DNA of 64,000 nucleotides from CALBTQ01 sp036725605 (GCA_036725605.1 DAIMDW010000001.1:310001-374000); one strand, 5' to 3'; shown: positions 46,355 to 56,254, counted from the stretch's first letter. Translations and numbers: made by a program. Notes: a model not told the origin generated them from the sequence alone.

Positions 46355-47563
46355 ATGCGACCGTTCGAACCCATACTCTGGGACGATTTGCCGGATTCCG
46401 CAAAGCAGATATTGCCGGCGGATGCCGCGCCTTCCATGCGCATGATGGCTTCGCGACTGTTGTTGCCGATGGGCACGCGCGACCTGGCTTCGATTTTGTT
46501 CTTCCTGGCCAGCGACGAAGATCGGCGAGTGCGCTATCAAGCGCGACGCAGTTTGTCGGAACTGCCGCCCGATCTGTTGCGCTCGGTGCTGATGGAAGAG
46601 ATCCATCCGCACATTCTGCATTGGTTCGCCAATCGCCAGTTGGAAGAGAAACATTACGAGTTGATCGCCCTTAACCCGGGGACGCTCGACGAGACGATCG
46701 CTTATCTGGTCAGCCAGTTGGACAGCGATCGCCTGATGAACATCATCGCGTCCAACCAGAAGCGCGTGCTGAATTCGCCGGCCATTATGGTCGCGTTGAT
46801 GACCAAGCCCAAGCTCTCGTTGGAAATCCGTGAACGCGTCCGGCAGTACGTCGAATCGCTGTCGGGGCGTTCGATCGACGAGATCCTGGCCGAGCACGTC
46901 AGTCGACTGGAGAAGTCGGAGACGGAAACCCCGCTCGCCGAAGCGGAAGAAGTGCCGCAGGAACCGGCGGAAGAAGAACCGAAGAAACCGAAATCCAAAC
47001 TGCTGGAGATGCTCGATTCCCTGCCGGAGAACGAAGTTCCTCCGGAATTGGATATGAACAAAGTCATCGCCGAGCTTTACAACGAGGAAGAGGATTTTTC
47101 CGCCGAGTTCATGATCGACCCGGAAGAGGATCTTACCGCCAACGCGCGCATGTCGCTGGCCAACCGCGTTCGCTCGATGACGGTGTTGGACAAAATGCGG
47201 CTGGGTCTCAAGGGGAACATCGAAGCGCGGCAGATTCTGATCAAAAGTTCCAACAAGATGATTCAGGAATGCGTGCTGAAGAACGCGCGCATCACGCCCG
47301 AGGAAATCATCCGCGTCGCCAAGGACAAGACGATGCGCGAGGAACTGATCCGTTTCGTGGCCAGCAACAAAGAGTGGATCAAGAACTACGAGATCATGCA
47401 TCAGCTTTGTTGGAATCCCAAAACGCCGATCACGGTGGCGATGAAATTCATCGAACGTTTGAATCTGAAGGACGTGCAATCGTTGGCCAAAAGCAAGCAA
47501 GTGCCGGGCATGCTTGCCGTCGCCGCCCGAAAAGTTGTCGAAGTCAAACAGAAATATCGATAA
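46355..47563 (+). CDS. helical-repeat cytoplasmic protein of unknown function
   Basis: 402 residues from ATG 46355 (GGGGAGA upstream). The N-terminal 200 residues read as HEAT-like helices (LASILFFLASDEDRRVRYQ, ALMTKPKLSLEIRERVRQY). An acidic Pro/Glu linker (about 205-270) follows, then a second helical block (about 290-402) with LGLKGNIEARQILIKSSN and paired helices. No active-site motif is seen; scaffold or interaction roles are likely. It abuts the next gene without a gap (TAA then ATG), suggesting they work together. Confidence 0.7.
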   Translation: MRPFEPILWDDLPDSAKQILPADAAPSMRMMASRLLLPMGTRDLASILFFLASDEDRRVRYQARRSLSELPPDLLRSVLMEEIHPHILHWFANRQLEEKHYELIALNPGTLDETIAYLVSQLDSDRLMNIIASNQKRVLNSPAIMVALMTKPKLSLEIRERVRQYVESLSGRSIDEILAEHVSRLEKSETETPLAEAEEVPQEPAEEEPKKPKSKLLEMLDSLPENEVPPELDMNKVIAELYNEEEDFSAEFMIDPEEDLTANARMSLANRVRSMTVLDKMRLGLKGNIEARQILIKSSNKMIQECVLKNARITPEEIIRVAKDKTMREELIRFVASNKEWIKNYEIMHQLCWNPKTPITVAMKFIERLNLKDVQSLAKSKQVPGMLAVAARKVVEVKQKYR

Positions 47564-48082
47564 ATGGACGACGAAAAACTCAAACAATTGCTCACGCCGC
47601 CCACGCCCAGCGAACCGAATCCGGAAACGTTGGCGCAGGAGGAGCAGTTGTGGCAAGCGGTGGTCGCCGATCTGGCCAACGAGGAATTGCACAAACAGTA
47701 CGTCGGCCTTATTCTCCGCAACAACCTGATCAAAATAGGCACACGCCGTTACGGCACGGTGATCGACGACAAGGAACATTACCCGATCGAGGCGCGCCGG
47801 ATCGCCCGGCAGTATCAGCAAAGCCTGGTGGGCGTGCTTTTCATCTCGCCGCAGGCGCGTCCGGACGTAAAGAAAAGTTCGTCGTTTGAAATGTTCATGA
47901 TTATCGTCGCCGCGTTCGTGGCCCTGGCCGGACTGGTCATGTATTTCGTGGACACGTCCAAGATGGGCGTTGGGGCGGTGATGGTGCTGCGCGCCCTCTT
48001 CCCGCTCTCGATGATTTTCCTGGTCTGGTACTTCTACCAGCGGTACAAGCGCGCCCGCTCGCTGCTGGACAAGATACGCTGA
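47564..48082 (+). CDS. small protein with two C-terminal membrane helices
   Basis: 172 residues. A soluble helical part (1-105) is followed by two membrane helices (about 110-128 and 136-156) with a short loop, ending in a basic RYKRARSLLDKIR. There are no cysteines or known motifs. Directly coupled to the helical-repeat gene before it, it may tether that protein to the membrane (inference). It ends 4 bases from the convergent gene. Confidence 0.65.
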   Translation: MDDEKLKQLLTPPTPSEPNPETLAQEEQLWQAVVADLANEELHKQYVGLILRNNLIKIGTRRYGTVIDDKEHYPIEARRIARQYQQSLVGVLFISPQARPDVKKSSSFEMFMIIVAAFVALAGLVMYFVDTSKMGVGAVMVLRALFPLSMIFLVWYFYQRYKRARSLLDKIR

Positions 48083-48086
48083 CCGA

Positions 48087-51000
48087 TCAGGCTTTGATGC
48101 CGTAGGCGGCCATATAGGCGCGGCGCTGGCTTTCGTCGGACAGCACTTCATACGCCCGGCTCAGCAGATCCTTCACGTCCTCGATCAACGCCCGCGTGGA
48201 TTCATCGATCGGTACCATCAACTCATCCTCGGAATAGACGTTGATGTGGTCGAGGTAAGCTTCCTTGATTTCCTCCACCTGGTTTGTCGGCGTCAGGTCG
48301 AGTCGCTCGAAGTAATTCTGCCGCCGCAGCACTTCAAATTCCGCCAGCAAATGACGATGGAATTTTTCGCGCTCGGTCAATTCGCGCTTGGCCTGCGGCT
48401 GCCATTCGCTTTGGTGATGCAGCAATTGAATCTGATGGTATCCCTGCAAGGCATGCAGATTGTCCGGGTCGGCCTGCAGAGCGTTGTCGAATTGCTCTTC
48501 GGCGAGGCTGATTTTGCCTTCCATCAGGTAAGTGCGGCCCAGTAAAATCGAAGCGTCGATGCACGCCGGATCGAAGGTCAGCGCCTGGCGCATCAGATAC
48601 TTCGCTTCGGAAACGATCGGCAGCAACGATTTTGAGCCCGCCTCGGCGACCTTGAGTTTGGCGAATCCCAGCCAGGCGAGATTGGCCGCGTACCGCGAAT
48701 CGAACTCGTAAGCTTTTTCGAAATAGCTTTTGGCCGCTTTGTAATCGCCGTTTTCGAAGGCATGGCGGCCGCGGATGAACAACGAGGCGGCGTTTTGGCG
48801 ATCGCCGGGAATGGCCTTGGCCGCCTTGATTTCCACTTCCGGTTGTCTGAGGAATTGAATGTACTCGTCGCGTTTGTTCCCGTCCGACAAGACGGTATAC
48901 GCTTCGGTCAGTCGGTTGAAAATTTCGTCGGCCTTTTCCTTGATCGCATCGTTGGCCAGCTCGTACATGGCCGAGGAGTGGAAGCTGGCCGAAAGACCGA
49001 AATAAGCCTGACGCAGCGATTTACCGTCGCTATCCTCGGCCAATCCCAGCACTTCGAAATGATTCAGCGTATTCATCTTGCCGTAGAATTCGTTGATCTC
49101 GCGAATGTACTGACTCAATTCGACGTTGTCGGTAGTCGGCGCGCCCTCTTCGCCGCCGGCCGTTTTGCGCGCCGAATAAATGGCGCGCAGGTGTTTGAGC
49201 GCCTCGATGTTGCCGGGTTCGCATTCGGCGGCTTTCTCGAACATCTCGCGCGCTTTTTCCTCTTTTTTCGTCTGTTCGTAAACGATGCCCAGGAACAGGT
49301 AGGAAACCGCGACGTGCGGATTAATTTCGATCGCGCGATTAAGCCGCTCGATCGCCAACGACAGCATCATGGGCGAGTGTTCGCTGTCTTTGAGGAACAG
49401 CGAATAACCGAGATAGGCGTGGTATTCGGCCGTCTGGCTGTACGCCTCGATCGCCGATTGGAACAGGTCGGTCGCCTCGACAAAATTGCCGCGATTGAAC
49501 GAAACCAATCCCTGTTGGAAAAACGCTTCCGACTGCAGACCGCTGTTGTCGCTACGGCGCGTGACGTTCCGGCTTTCCTGATAGGCCTGCCATTCGTCCG
49601 GATTGGTGCGGATCGAATAAGCCTTGGTCAGCATCTGGAAGATCTTCTCGGCTTTGACCTTGGTCAGTTCGTCGGCGCGTTCCAACAAAGACGGATCGAA
49701 CAAGCCGCGACATTCGTCCTGGTAAACCCGCGTGATTTCCTCGGCGGCAGCGCCGTCCGGTACGGGCAGTATCTGGTCGAGCGAGCGTTTGTTGTATTGC
49801 GCGAACCGTTGGGCGATCGTCGAACGAAGCACCTCGTCGATCGAATCGTTCGAACGATTGAGCGGATCGACGTGGGGCATCATCGTGGTCTGATTTTCTT
49901 TCAGGGCGCGCGCAAAGACGATCGCCCCGGTCAGCCAGAGCATTTTCAGGAAAACCAGACTGGCCAACGGCGTCATTTCGCTTTGCGAGAGGACGATGGC
50001 CAGCGTATTTTTTCCGTTGCAGGCCTGCCACAAGCGGCGTTCCTGTTCGTTGATCGCCAGCTTGGGGACGATCTGTTTGCCTTTGTCCGTTTTGAATACG
50101 CCCAGTTCATATTTGCCGACGAAGATTTCCTGGAGCTTTTTCATTTCGAGGGATTTGGTCAAACCCGCACGAAGAATTTGATCGAACTTGAGCGGCAATT
50201 GAATGGCGTTGTCCCGTTCGTTGGAAACGCCGGGTTCGAACCAGTATTTGCCCTCTTCCCAAAAGAAGAGATTGTGCAGTTTTTCCTGCGCCTGAATCGT
50301 GAGCATCTGGAAAAGGTCATGCGGCGTCAGCGCGCCCATTTCGATCAATACTTCACCCTGCGGTTTGCCGGTTTCCAACATTTTGTTGAGCGACAAGGCG
50401 AAGGTTTCATCGTCGATCAAATCGCGTTTCAATAAAATGCGGCTGAGACTTTCATGCCGTCCGCCGCCGCTGACATAGACGATATTGCCCTGATGGAAAT
50501 GAATGTGTTTGGTCAGCTTTCCGCTCTGAATGTGCAGAACGCCGTCTTCGCCCAAAACCCAGAAAGCGGCAAGCAAACGCGCAAAACCAAGCTCCGCCAG
50601 CGAGCCGGCCACTTTGACCGACTGCGGATACATCGGTTTGGTCGTAGCGGTGGGCGGCTCCTGTTCGGCCGCGGTTTCCGGTTCGTCTTGAAAGGCTTCC
50701 TCTTCGCGATCTTCCAAAACCACGCCGTCGAGGTAGTAGGCAAGTTTGCGTTCGAGATCAATTGGGTCGAACGGCTTGGCCAAAATGTCGTTCGCCCCGA
50801 ACTTGATGCGCGCTTCGTGTGCGATCTTGAAGTTGCGCAAAATCGCTCCGGTCAGCAAAATCGGCGTCGGTGTGCCGACTTCATGCCGCCTCATTTGGGC
50901 GCAAATTTCCTGACCGGACATGTGTGGCATCAACGCTTCAATCAGGATGAGGTCATAATTATAATTGGAGAAGAGCTCCATCGCCTTCTTGCTGTTGGGC

Positions 51001-51098
51001 GCCCACGTGGCGACGTCACCTCGAAAGTCAAAGATTTCTTTCATGAAATCCCATTCGGCTTGGGAAGGTTCCACCACGAGCACTCGTTTCGAGGCCAT
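48087..51098 (-). CDS. pseudo-receiver/DUF4388 (PATAN)/TPR protein with three degenerate J-like domains
   Basis: 1003 residues. Residues 1-125 are CheY-like, but the phosphoacceptor is Glu54 (LIEALMPHMSG), with T83 and K108 kept. Residues about 160-315 are DUF4388/PATAN. J-like helices lie at about 435-507, 679-750 and 928-1000; each retains the late AY-x-VLSD-type helix, but HPD is lost (FHSS at 706-709 in the second). TPR repeats fill about 525-645 and 770-890. The design suggests a constitutively on-type signalling scaffold. A paralogue lies 20 bases upstream. Confidence 0.85.
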   Translation of the reverse strand: MASKRVLVVEPSQAEWDFMKEIFDFRGDVATWAPNSKKAMELFSNYNYDLILIEALMPHMSGQEICAQMRRHEVGTPTPILLTGAILRNFKIAHEARIKFGANDILAKPFDPIDLERKLAYYLDGVVLEDREEEAFQDEPETAAEQEPPTATTKPMYPQSVKVAGSLAELGFARLLAAFWVLGEDGVLHIQSGKLTKHIHFHQGNIVYVSGGGRHESLSRILLKRDLIDDETFALSLNKMLETGKPQGEVLIEMGALTPHDLFQMLTIQAQEKLHNLFFWEEGKYWFEPGVSNERDNAIQLPLKFDQILRAGLTKSLEMKKLQEIFVGKYELGVFKTDKGKQIVPKLAINEQERRLWQACNGKNTLAIVLSQSEMTPLASLVFLKMLWLTGAIVFARALKENQTTMMPHVDPLNRSNDSIDEVLRSTIAQRFAQYNKRSLDQILPVPDGAAAEEITRVYQDECRGLFDPSLLERADELTKVKAEKIFQMLTKAYSIRTNPDEWQAYQESRNVTRRSDNSGLQSEAFFQQGLVSFNRGNFVEATDLFQSAIEAYSQTAEYHAYLGYSLFLKDSEHSPMMLSLAIERLNRAIEINPHVAVSYLFLGIVYEQTKKEEKAREMFEKAAECEPGNIEALKHLRAIYSARKTAGGEEGAPTTDNVELSQYIREINEFYGKMNTLNHFEVLGLAEDSDGKSLRQAYFGLSASFHSSAMYELANDAIKEKADEIFNRLTEAYTVLSDGNKRDEYIQFLRQPEVEIKAAKAIPGDRQNAASLFIRGRHAFENGDYKAAKSYFEKAYEFDSRYAANLAWLGFAKLKVAEAGSKSLLPIVSEAKYLMRQALTFDPACIDASILLGRTYLMEGKISLAEEQFDNALQADPDNLHALQGYHQIQLLHHQSEWQPQAKRELTEREKFHRHLLAEFEVLRRQNYFERLDLTPTNQVEEIKEAYLDHINVYSEDELMVPIDESTRALIEDVKDLLSRAYEVLSDESQRRAYMAAYGIKA

Positions 51099-51118
51099 CG
51101 GATCTCCTTTTACCAGTT

Positions 51119-53437
51119 TCAGTTATTCTTTTTACCGAAAATCGAGCCGAACAAGCCCTTCTTTTCGGTCTTTGTTTCCTTTTCCTTCGGCGACTTCGTC
51201 GTCTGGGTAACCGTCACCTCGCCGGTCGTCTTGATCCGCTGTGTAATCAAGCGCAATTCCCGCAAAGCGTCGACGTTATGTTGGTCCAGTTCCAGCACTC
51301 GCTCGAAATTCTGTTTAGCCTTGGCGTACTGTTCCTGACGCCGCAGGAACTTTCCGTAAAGCAAAAAGGCGTCCGGCAAATCCGGCAGCTCCTCGATCGC
51401 CTTGCGGAACGACACATCTGTCTCATTTCGAATGTTCGGATTCGAGCGGCTGTCCCGATTATAAATAGCCCATGTGTTGTACAGTTGGAAGCGGGGATCT
51501 TTTATTTTTCGTTCGTTGATCGCCCGTGCAAACAAATCGCAGGCCTTGTTCCAATTGTTGGACTGAATGAACGATTTTCCCTTTTGCAGCAGGTGCCGGT
51601 CGGAAATGTTCTTTTCGATGTCCAACTGCGATTTTTGCGATTCGACCGCGCGCAAGGACCGCTCGTACAAGCGACGTTTGTTTTTGCTGGTCAGCACGTC
51701 GTAGGCTTCGTTGATCAGCACGAAGATCTGCTCGGCGGTTTCCAGCAGCCGCGTGTTCTTGAAACGATCCGGATGATATTCCTTGGCCAATTCGAAATAC
51801 CGCCGGCGAATCGCCTGATCCGAGGCGTTGCGGTCCAAACCGAAAAGCTGGAAATAGTCGCCCTGTTCCATTTTGACGATTTCGTCTTTCAACCGCTGTT
51901 CTTCGTCGGAGTCGATCTGGTCGGCCGCATCGATCGAATCGATATCCTTGCGCAGCAGTGGCTTGCGGCACCGTTTGACGCCCTCGAGCGCCTCGCGGTC
52001 CTGCGGCGACCTGATCAGGACGTTCCGATAATATTGGCCGGCTTCCTCCAGCCGGCTCGATTGCTCCAGAGCATGGGCGTATAGCTTGGCGATTTCGATC
52101 GAACCGCTGTCGTCGTGCGCCGCCTTGCGCAGTTCGACCAAGGCGTTGCGATTGGTTTTTTCGTCGACGTTCAGCGAACCGTTGAAAATACACCAGGCGT
52201 GCCAGGCGCGATATTCGCTGATGGACGGATCCAGCGAACGCGCATCGGCCAGGGAATCGGTGGCCTCGTCGTTGTGTTTTTCCAGCACATGCTTGACGCC
52301 CTTGAGGAAGGCGATTTCGGCCGACAGATTCGGGAAACGCGGATTCATCAGGAATTCATCGTCGATGTCGTCGAAGCGTTCAAAATCGCCGTTGATGCGC
52401 TTCTTTTCCCAAATGACCAGCGCCTCGAACACGCGGCTCGCCCGTTCGAAAATGTCGTTGGACATCTTGCGCAGTTCTTTGGGCAGATGATCGACGATCT
52501 CCTTTTTATGGAAGTTCTGCGCGATGGTGTAATAACCCTTGCGCAATTCTTCTTCGTTGAAGCTCCGCGTCACGCCGAGCAATTCGAAGGGGGTTTTGCG
52601 CAAGAGTTCGGGACCGCGTTCCTGTAAACGCTGGATGAGCCCCATTTCCTCCACGCCCCATTCGGACGTGTCGTACTCGCGCCCCTCCTCGTCGTCTTCG
52701 AGATCGTCCGTGTCGTAGTGCATGATCCGCAGGGTTTCCAACGTCAGGAGCAGTACGTGCGTTTGATCGATCGGCAACGGCGAACCCAGAATGATTTTCT
52801 CCAGGTTGCGTTCGCCGTCGATCGTCCAGAGAACGGACTTTTGTTCCTCGCTCAGCCCCAGGCGTTCCCGCACGACCGCCGCATCCTGCGCCAGACGCGG
52901 AACGCGATTGATGCGGTTGCGGAAGTAGGAACGCAGCCACTTGTCGGACAGACCGCGGCTCAAGCCGTTGCGAATAAGATCAAAGGTATCGAAGGGCTCC
53001 AGGTGGGCGCCGACCCAGAGCGGATAGTCGGCGTCAAACCGGAAATAATATTGACCGGCGGACCAGCGCACCGCGTCCAGCAATATCGTGTGGATGATTT
53101 TTTTCCGAATGACGATCAATTCCTCGGGGGAAACGATCTTCAAATCCACCAAAATCGATTCGATATCCTTACCTGTTTGCCGCTGTTGAGCGGCGGCCGC
53201 CTCGATTTGTTCGAGCGAAAGGCGATTCTCGCGATACAGCTGGCGAGGCAGATGATCGCGCGGTGCGGTCGAGAGCGCCAGCACCGGTTGACCATTCAGG
53301 AAATAGATCTTTTTGGTAATGCGCTCGTGTTGCAGATACAACGCACCCGTTTCGCGTTGCGCCTGAAGCGAAATGAACAAATTTCTTGCGGAAAATTGTT
53401 CGAGATCGCCAAAAAAACTTATGTTTACCTCATTCAT
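51119..53437 (-). CDS. DUF4388 (PATAN)/J-domain/TPR protein
   Basis: 772 residues from ATG 53437. Residues about 5-175 are DUF4388/PATAN-like (the GALYLQHERITKKIYFLNG type). A degenerate J-like segment follows at about 285-350 (FELLGVTRSFNEEELRKGYY). A canonical J domain with intact HPD lies at about 540-605 (EYHPDRF, then LINEAYDVLTS), then TPR helices to about 735 and a Lys-rich tail ending GSIFGKKNN. The intact HPD predicts stimulation of a DnaK-type ATPase. It is the paralogue of the 48087 gene and probably its operon leader. Its own promoter lies upstream. Confidence 0.85.
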   Translation of the reverse strand: MNEVNISFFGDLEQFSARNLFISLQAQRETGALYLQHERITKKIYFLNGQPVLALSTAPRDHLPRQLYRENRLSLEQIEAAAAQQRQTGKDIESILVDLKIVSPEELIVIRKKIIHTILLDAVRWSAGQYYFRFDADYPLWVGAHLEPFDTFDLIRNGLSRGLSDKWLRSYFRNRINRVPRLAQDAAVVRERLGLSEEQKSVLWTIDGERNLEKIILGSPLPIDQTHVLLLTLETLRIMHYDTDDLEDDEEGREYDTSEWGVEEMGLIQRLQERGPELLRKTPFELLGVTRSFNEEELRKGYYTIAQNFHKKEIVDHLPKELRKMSNDIFERASRVFEALVIWEKKRINGDFERFDDIDDEFLMNPRFPNLSAEIAFLKGVKHVLEKHNDEATDSLADARSLDPSISEYRAWHAWCIFNGSLNVDEKTNRNALVELRKAAHDDSGSIEIAKLYAHALEQSSRLEEAGQYYRNVLIRSPQDREALEGVKRCRKPLLRKDIDSIDAADQIDSDEEQRLKDEIVKMEQGDYFQLFGLDRNASDQAIRRRYFELAKEYHPDRFKNTRLLETAEQIFVLINEAYDVLTSKNKRRLYERSLRAVESQKSQLDIEKNISDRHLLQKGKSFIQSNNWNKACDLFARAINERKIKDPRFQLYNTWAIYNRDSRSNPNIRNETDVSFRKAIEELPDLPDAFLLYGKFLRRQEQYAKAKQNFERVLELDQHNVDALRELRLITQRIKTTGEVTVTQTTKSPKEKETKTEKKGLFGSIFGKKNN

Positions 53438-53506
53438 TTCCTGAGCTTTTCTCCCCGAAACACACGTTTCCCCACACAATTAATAAACGCAGACTACAAT
53501 TCTATC

Positions 53507-53536
53507 AGATTAGGTTTTAAACGAGTAAATTGTCAA
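53507..53536 (-). promoter_or_regulatory. promoter for the DUF4388/J/TPR genes
   Basis: On the minus strand: TTGACA (53536-53531), 18-base spacer, TAATCT (53512-53507). Confidence 0.5.
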
Positions 53537-53603
53537 TTGATTCCTAAAAAAAATAGTGCCGACGAGGCAAGAAACGGATATGGTGTAACTCTGGGTTTTG
53601 GCT

Positions 53604-53632
53604 TTGACATTTTTTGACGCGTTGGGTAAAAG
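53604..53632 (+). promoter_or_regulatory. promoter for purM
   Basis: TTGACA at 53604-53609, 17-base spacer, TAAAAG. The start codon follows 42 bases after the -10, with CGGAGG before it. No purine-riboswitch pattern was recognised in the leader. Confidence 0.5.
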
Positions 53633-53674
53633 AGAGCAACTTCCAAGCCGAACTCGGTCCCCGGAGGACCCATT

Positions 53675-54721
53675 TTGAAGAAATACAGCACGTACCGCGA
53701 TGCCGGTGTCAACATCGATGCCGGAAACGAATTCGTCAATCAGATCAAACCGCTTGTGCGCGCGACGTTCCGACCGGAAGTGCACAAGGAAATCGGCGGT
53801 TTCGCCTCGGCGTTTTCGCTCAATACACAGAAATATCGTCAGCCGATACTCGTTTCGTCCACCGACGGCGTGGGCACGAAGTTGAAAATCGCCTTCATGG
53901 CCGATAAACACGACACCGTGGGCATCGATCTGGTGGCCATGTGCGTCAACGACATTATCGTTATGGGCGCCGAACCCCTCTTCTTCCTCGACTATTTCGC
54001 CACCGGCAAATTGGCCGGCGAAGTGGCGGTGAAGGTCGTGGAGGGCATCGCCGAGGGCTGCAAGCAGGCCGGATGTTCATTGGTCGGCGGCGAAACGGCG
54101 GAGATGCCCGACATGTACACGGCCGGCGAATACGACCTGGCCGGGTTCACCGTCGGCGTGGTCGAAAACGAGAGCGTGATCGACGGCTCGACCATTACCG
54201 TGGGCGACCGCATCATCGGTCTGGCCAGCAGCGGTTTGCATTCGAACGGATTTTCGCTGGTGCGTAAAATCGTTTTCGATCAGCTCAACCTGAAGGTGCA
54301 CGACGAAATGCCCATGCTGGGCGACGGTACGGTCGGCGATGTGCTGCTGACGCCGACGCGCATTTACGTCAAACCGCTGCTCAATCTGATTCGCTCCGTT
54401 TCCATCAAAGGCATGGCGCACATCACCGGCGGCGGCTTGTTGGAAAACATTCCCCGTATTCTCCCGGATCGTTGCAAGGCCCGGATCGACATGTCGACCT
54501 GGGAGCGTCCGGCCGTGTTCAAATTCCTGCAGCAACAGGCCGGCATCGAGGAAATGGAAATGCTGCGCACCTTCAATTGCGGCATCGGTCTGGCGCTGAT
54601 TTGTTCGCCGCAGGATGTCGAAAGCGTCCTTTCCATGCTGGAAGGCCAGGGAGAAACGGCCATGCTGATCGGCGAAATCACCGAGCGGCAGGAAGGCTCA
54701 GAAGCCATCGAGTTTGTGTAA
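53675..54721 (+). CDS. purM: phosphoribosylformylglycinamidine cyclo-ligase
   Basis: 348 residues from TTG 53675, seven bases after GGAGG; no ATG fits. Family motifs run in order: Y-x-x-A-G-V at the start, STDGVGTKL, MCVNDI, GGETAEMPDMY, SSGLHSNG and the ITGGG segment. It makes AIR from FGAM in purine synthesis. No other pur gene is nearby. The flavoprotein gene follows after 3 bases. Confidence 0.95.
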   Translation: MKKYSTYRDAGVNIDAGNEFVNQIKPLVRATFRPEVHKEIGGFASAFSLNTQKYRQPILVSSTDGVGTKLKIAFMADKHDTVGIDLVAMCVNDIIVMGAEPLFFLDYFATGKLAGEVAVKVVEGIAEGCKQAGCSLVGGETAEMPDMYTAGEYDLAGFTVGVVENESVIDGSTITVGDRIIGLASSGLHSNGFSLVRKIVFDQLNLKVHDEMPMLGDGTVGDVLLTPTRIYVKPLLNLIRSVSIKGMAHITGGGLLENIPRILPDRCKARIDMSTWERPAVFKFLQQQAGIEEMEMLRTFNCGIGLALICSPQDVESVLSMLEGQGETAMLIGEITERQEGSEAIEFV

Positions 54722-54724
54722 ATC

Positions 54725-56194
54725 ATGATAGGAAAGCTATTCGACGTCGCGATCATCGGTACCGAGCTCGCCGGCCTGGCCGCCGGCGCGTTGCTCGTTA
54801 AGCGCGGATTCACCGTTCTGGTCATCGATGTGGAGAGCCAGAAGCATCAGGTGAAAAAGAACGGCTATACGCTGACCGAATTCCCCGGCCTCTTTTTCGG
54901 CTTCGGCCAGGGGCAGATTTACAGCGAAGTCTTCACCGAACTGGGCATCCCGTTCCTCGAGAAAAAGCGCTTTTTGTTGGGCGAACCGGCTTATCAGGTC
55001 GTGTTGCCCGACGTGCGCCTGGACGTGAATCCCAACCGCGAAGCGCTGTTCAAGATTCTGCAGGCGGAATTCGGCAACGACGCCACGTCGATCATGAGCC
55101 TGTTGGGCGAAGTGGATCGCTATTCGAGCGTGATGCGCAGCCTGTTGACGCAGAACGTCGTCTACCCGGCCTACGGCATGCGCGAACGTTACCGGCTCAA
55201 CCGCGCCTGCGGCTCGCTGGGCTCGGATTTCAAAGACGGCAGCCGGATGTTCTTCAACGATTTCCTGCAGGGCTTCCCGCTGACGGCGCCGGGACGCGCG
55301 TTTCTGGAATCGCAATTTCAGTTTCTCTGTCCGGTGTATCCGGACGATCCGACCCTCTTCTATGCGGCGTTCGTATTGTCGTCGACCAACAAGGGCATCT
55401 ACAAGGTCGAGGGCGGTCTGAAGGTGCTGGAAGACATCTTCAAAGAGCGGATCATCAGCTACCGCGGCAAGCTGCATCGCACGGCGGAGATCGAGGAGAT
55501 CGACTTCGGGCGGGTCAACGAGATCAAGCTGTCCGAGGTGAAGGAACCGGTGCGTTGCAAGAAGTTCCTGGTTTCCACCGACATCGAGAACTTCTTTTCG
55601 CGCTTCCATCCGAAAACCATCAAGGGCGGTTACGGCAAGCAACTGGCCGAACCGCCGGGCAAGCTGCACGAGTACACCTTGTACATCGCCATCGACGCCA
55701 ACGTCGTGCCGGTGGGCATGGATGAAAACGTCATTTTGCACGTCGATCCGCAAAGCGCCGACGAGCTGGGCGAACCGGTGTTCGTGCGCCTCAGCCCGCC
55801 GGAGTCGCCGGAGTACGCGCCGGCCGGCAAGCGGTTGATCGCCGCAACGGCGTTGGTCGCCCCGGAGAGCGGCGAATTGACCGCCGCGCAGGCGCGGGAC
55901 ATCGCCAACCGTATGATGCGTCAGTTGCACTACCTGATTCCGTTCCTCAACGATTTTACCGAGTTCATCGCCTACGACGAGAGTTTTGCGCTGTATCAGT
56001 CGGCGCGGCGTTCGAAGATCGTTCCGGCGATCGACCCGGAGGATCGGTTCGGCGTCGGCAACCTGCCAAACCGCACGCCGCATGACGAGGTTTTCTACGC
56101 CGGCAAGGGCTCGCTGCCGGGCCTGGGCATGGAAGGCGAAGGGATCAGCGCGTACATCGCCGCCAACCTGCTGACCAAGCAATTGAGCAAGTAA
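54725..56194 (+). CDS. CrtI/retinol-desaturase-like FAD-dependent oxidoreductase
   Basis: 489 residues. The N-terminal Rossmann motif is IIGTELAGLAAG, in which the second glycine of GxGxxG is Glu, followed by the acidic end of strand 2 (VIDVE). The C-terminus has the FAD-binding GKGSLPGLGMEGE segment typical of phytoene desaturase-like proteins. It may desaturate or isomerise isoprenoids or act on other lipids; the substrate is unknown. Its position after purM looks incidental. Confidence 0.75.
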   Translation: MIGKLFDVAIIGTELAGLAAGALLVKRGFTVLVIDVESQKHQVKKNGYTLTEFPGLFFGFGQGQIYSEVFTELGIPFLEKKRFLLGEPAYQVVLPDVRLDVNPNREALFKILQAEFGNDATSIMSLLGEVDRYSSVMRSLLTQNVVYPAYGMRERYRLNRACGSLGSDFKDGSRMFFNDFLQGFPLTAPGRAFLESQFQFLCPVYPDDPTLFYAAFVLSSTNKGIYKVEGGLKVLEDIFKERIISYRGKLHRTAEIEEIDFGRVNEIKLSEVKEPVRCKKFLVSTDIENFFSRFHPKTIKGGYGKQLAEPPGKLHEYTLYIAIDANVVPVGMDENVILHVDPQSADELGEPVFVRLSPPESPEYAPAGKRLIAATALVAPESGELTAAQARDIANRMMRQLHYLIPFLNDFTEFIAYDESFALYQSARRSKIVPAIDPEDRFGVGNLPNRTPHDEVFYAGKGSLPGLGMEGEGISAYIAANLLTKQLSK

Positions 56195-56226
56195 ACGGCG
56201 GGACGCGAATATGTTTAAAAAACCCC

Positions 56227-56254
56227 TTGCATTTCCTATTCTTTTCTGTATTAT
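56227..56254 (+). promoter_or_regulatory. promoter for rpmB
   Basis: TTGCAT at 56227-56232, 16-base spacer, TATTAT at 56249-56254 in an AT-rich stretch. Confidence 0.6.

Noticed and set aside
50225..50245. GGGTTCGAACC resembling a tRNA T-loop
   Set aside because: It is inside a coding gene and no acceptor or anticodon stem can be built around it.
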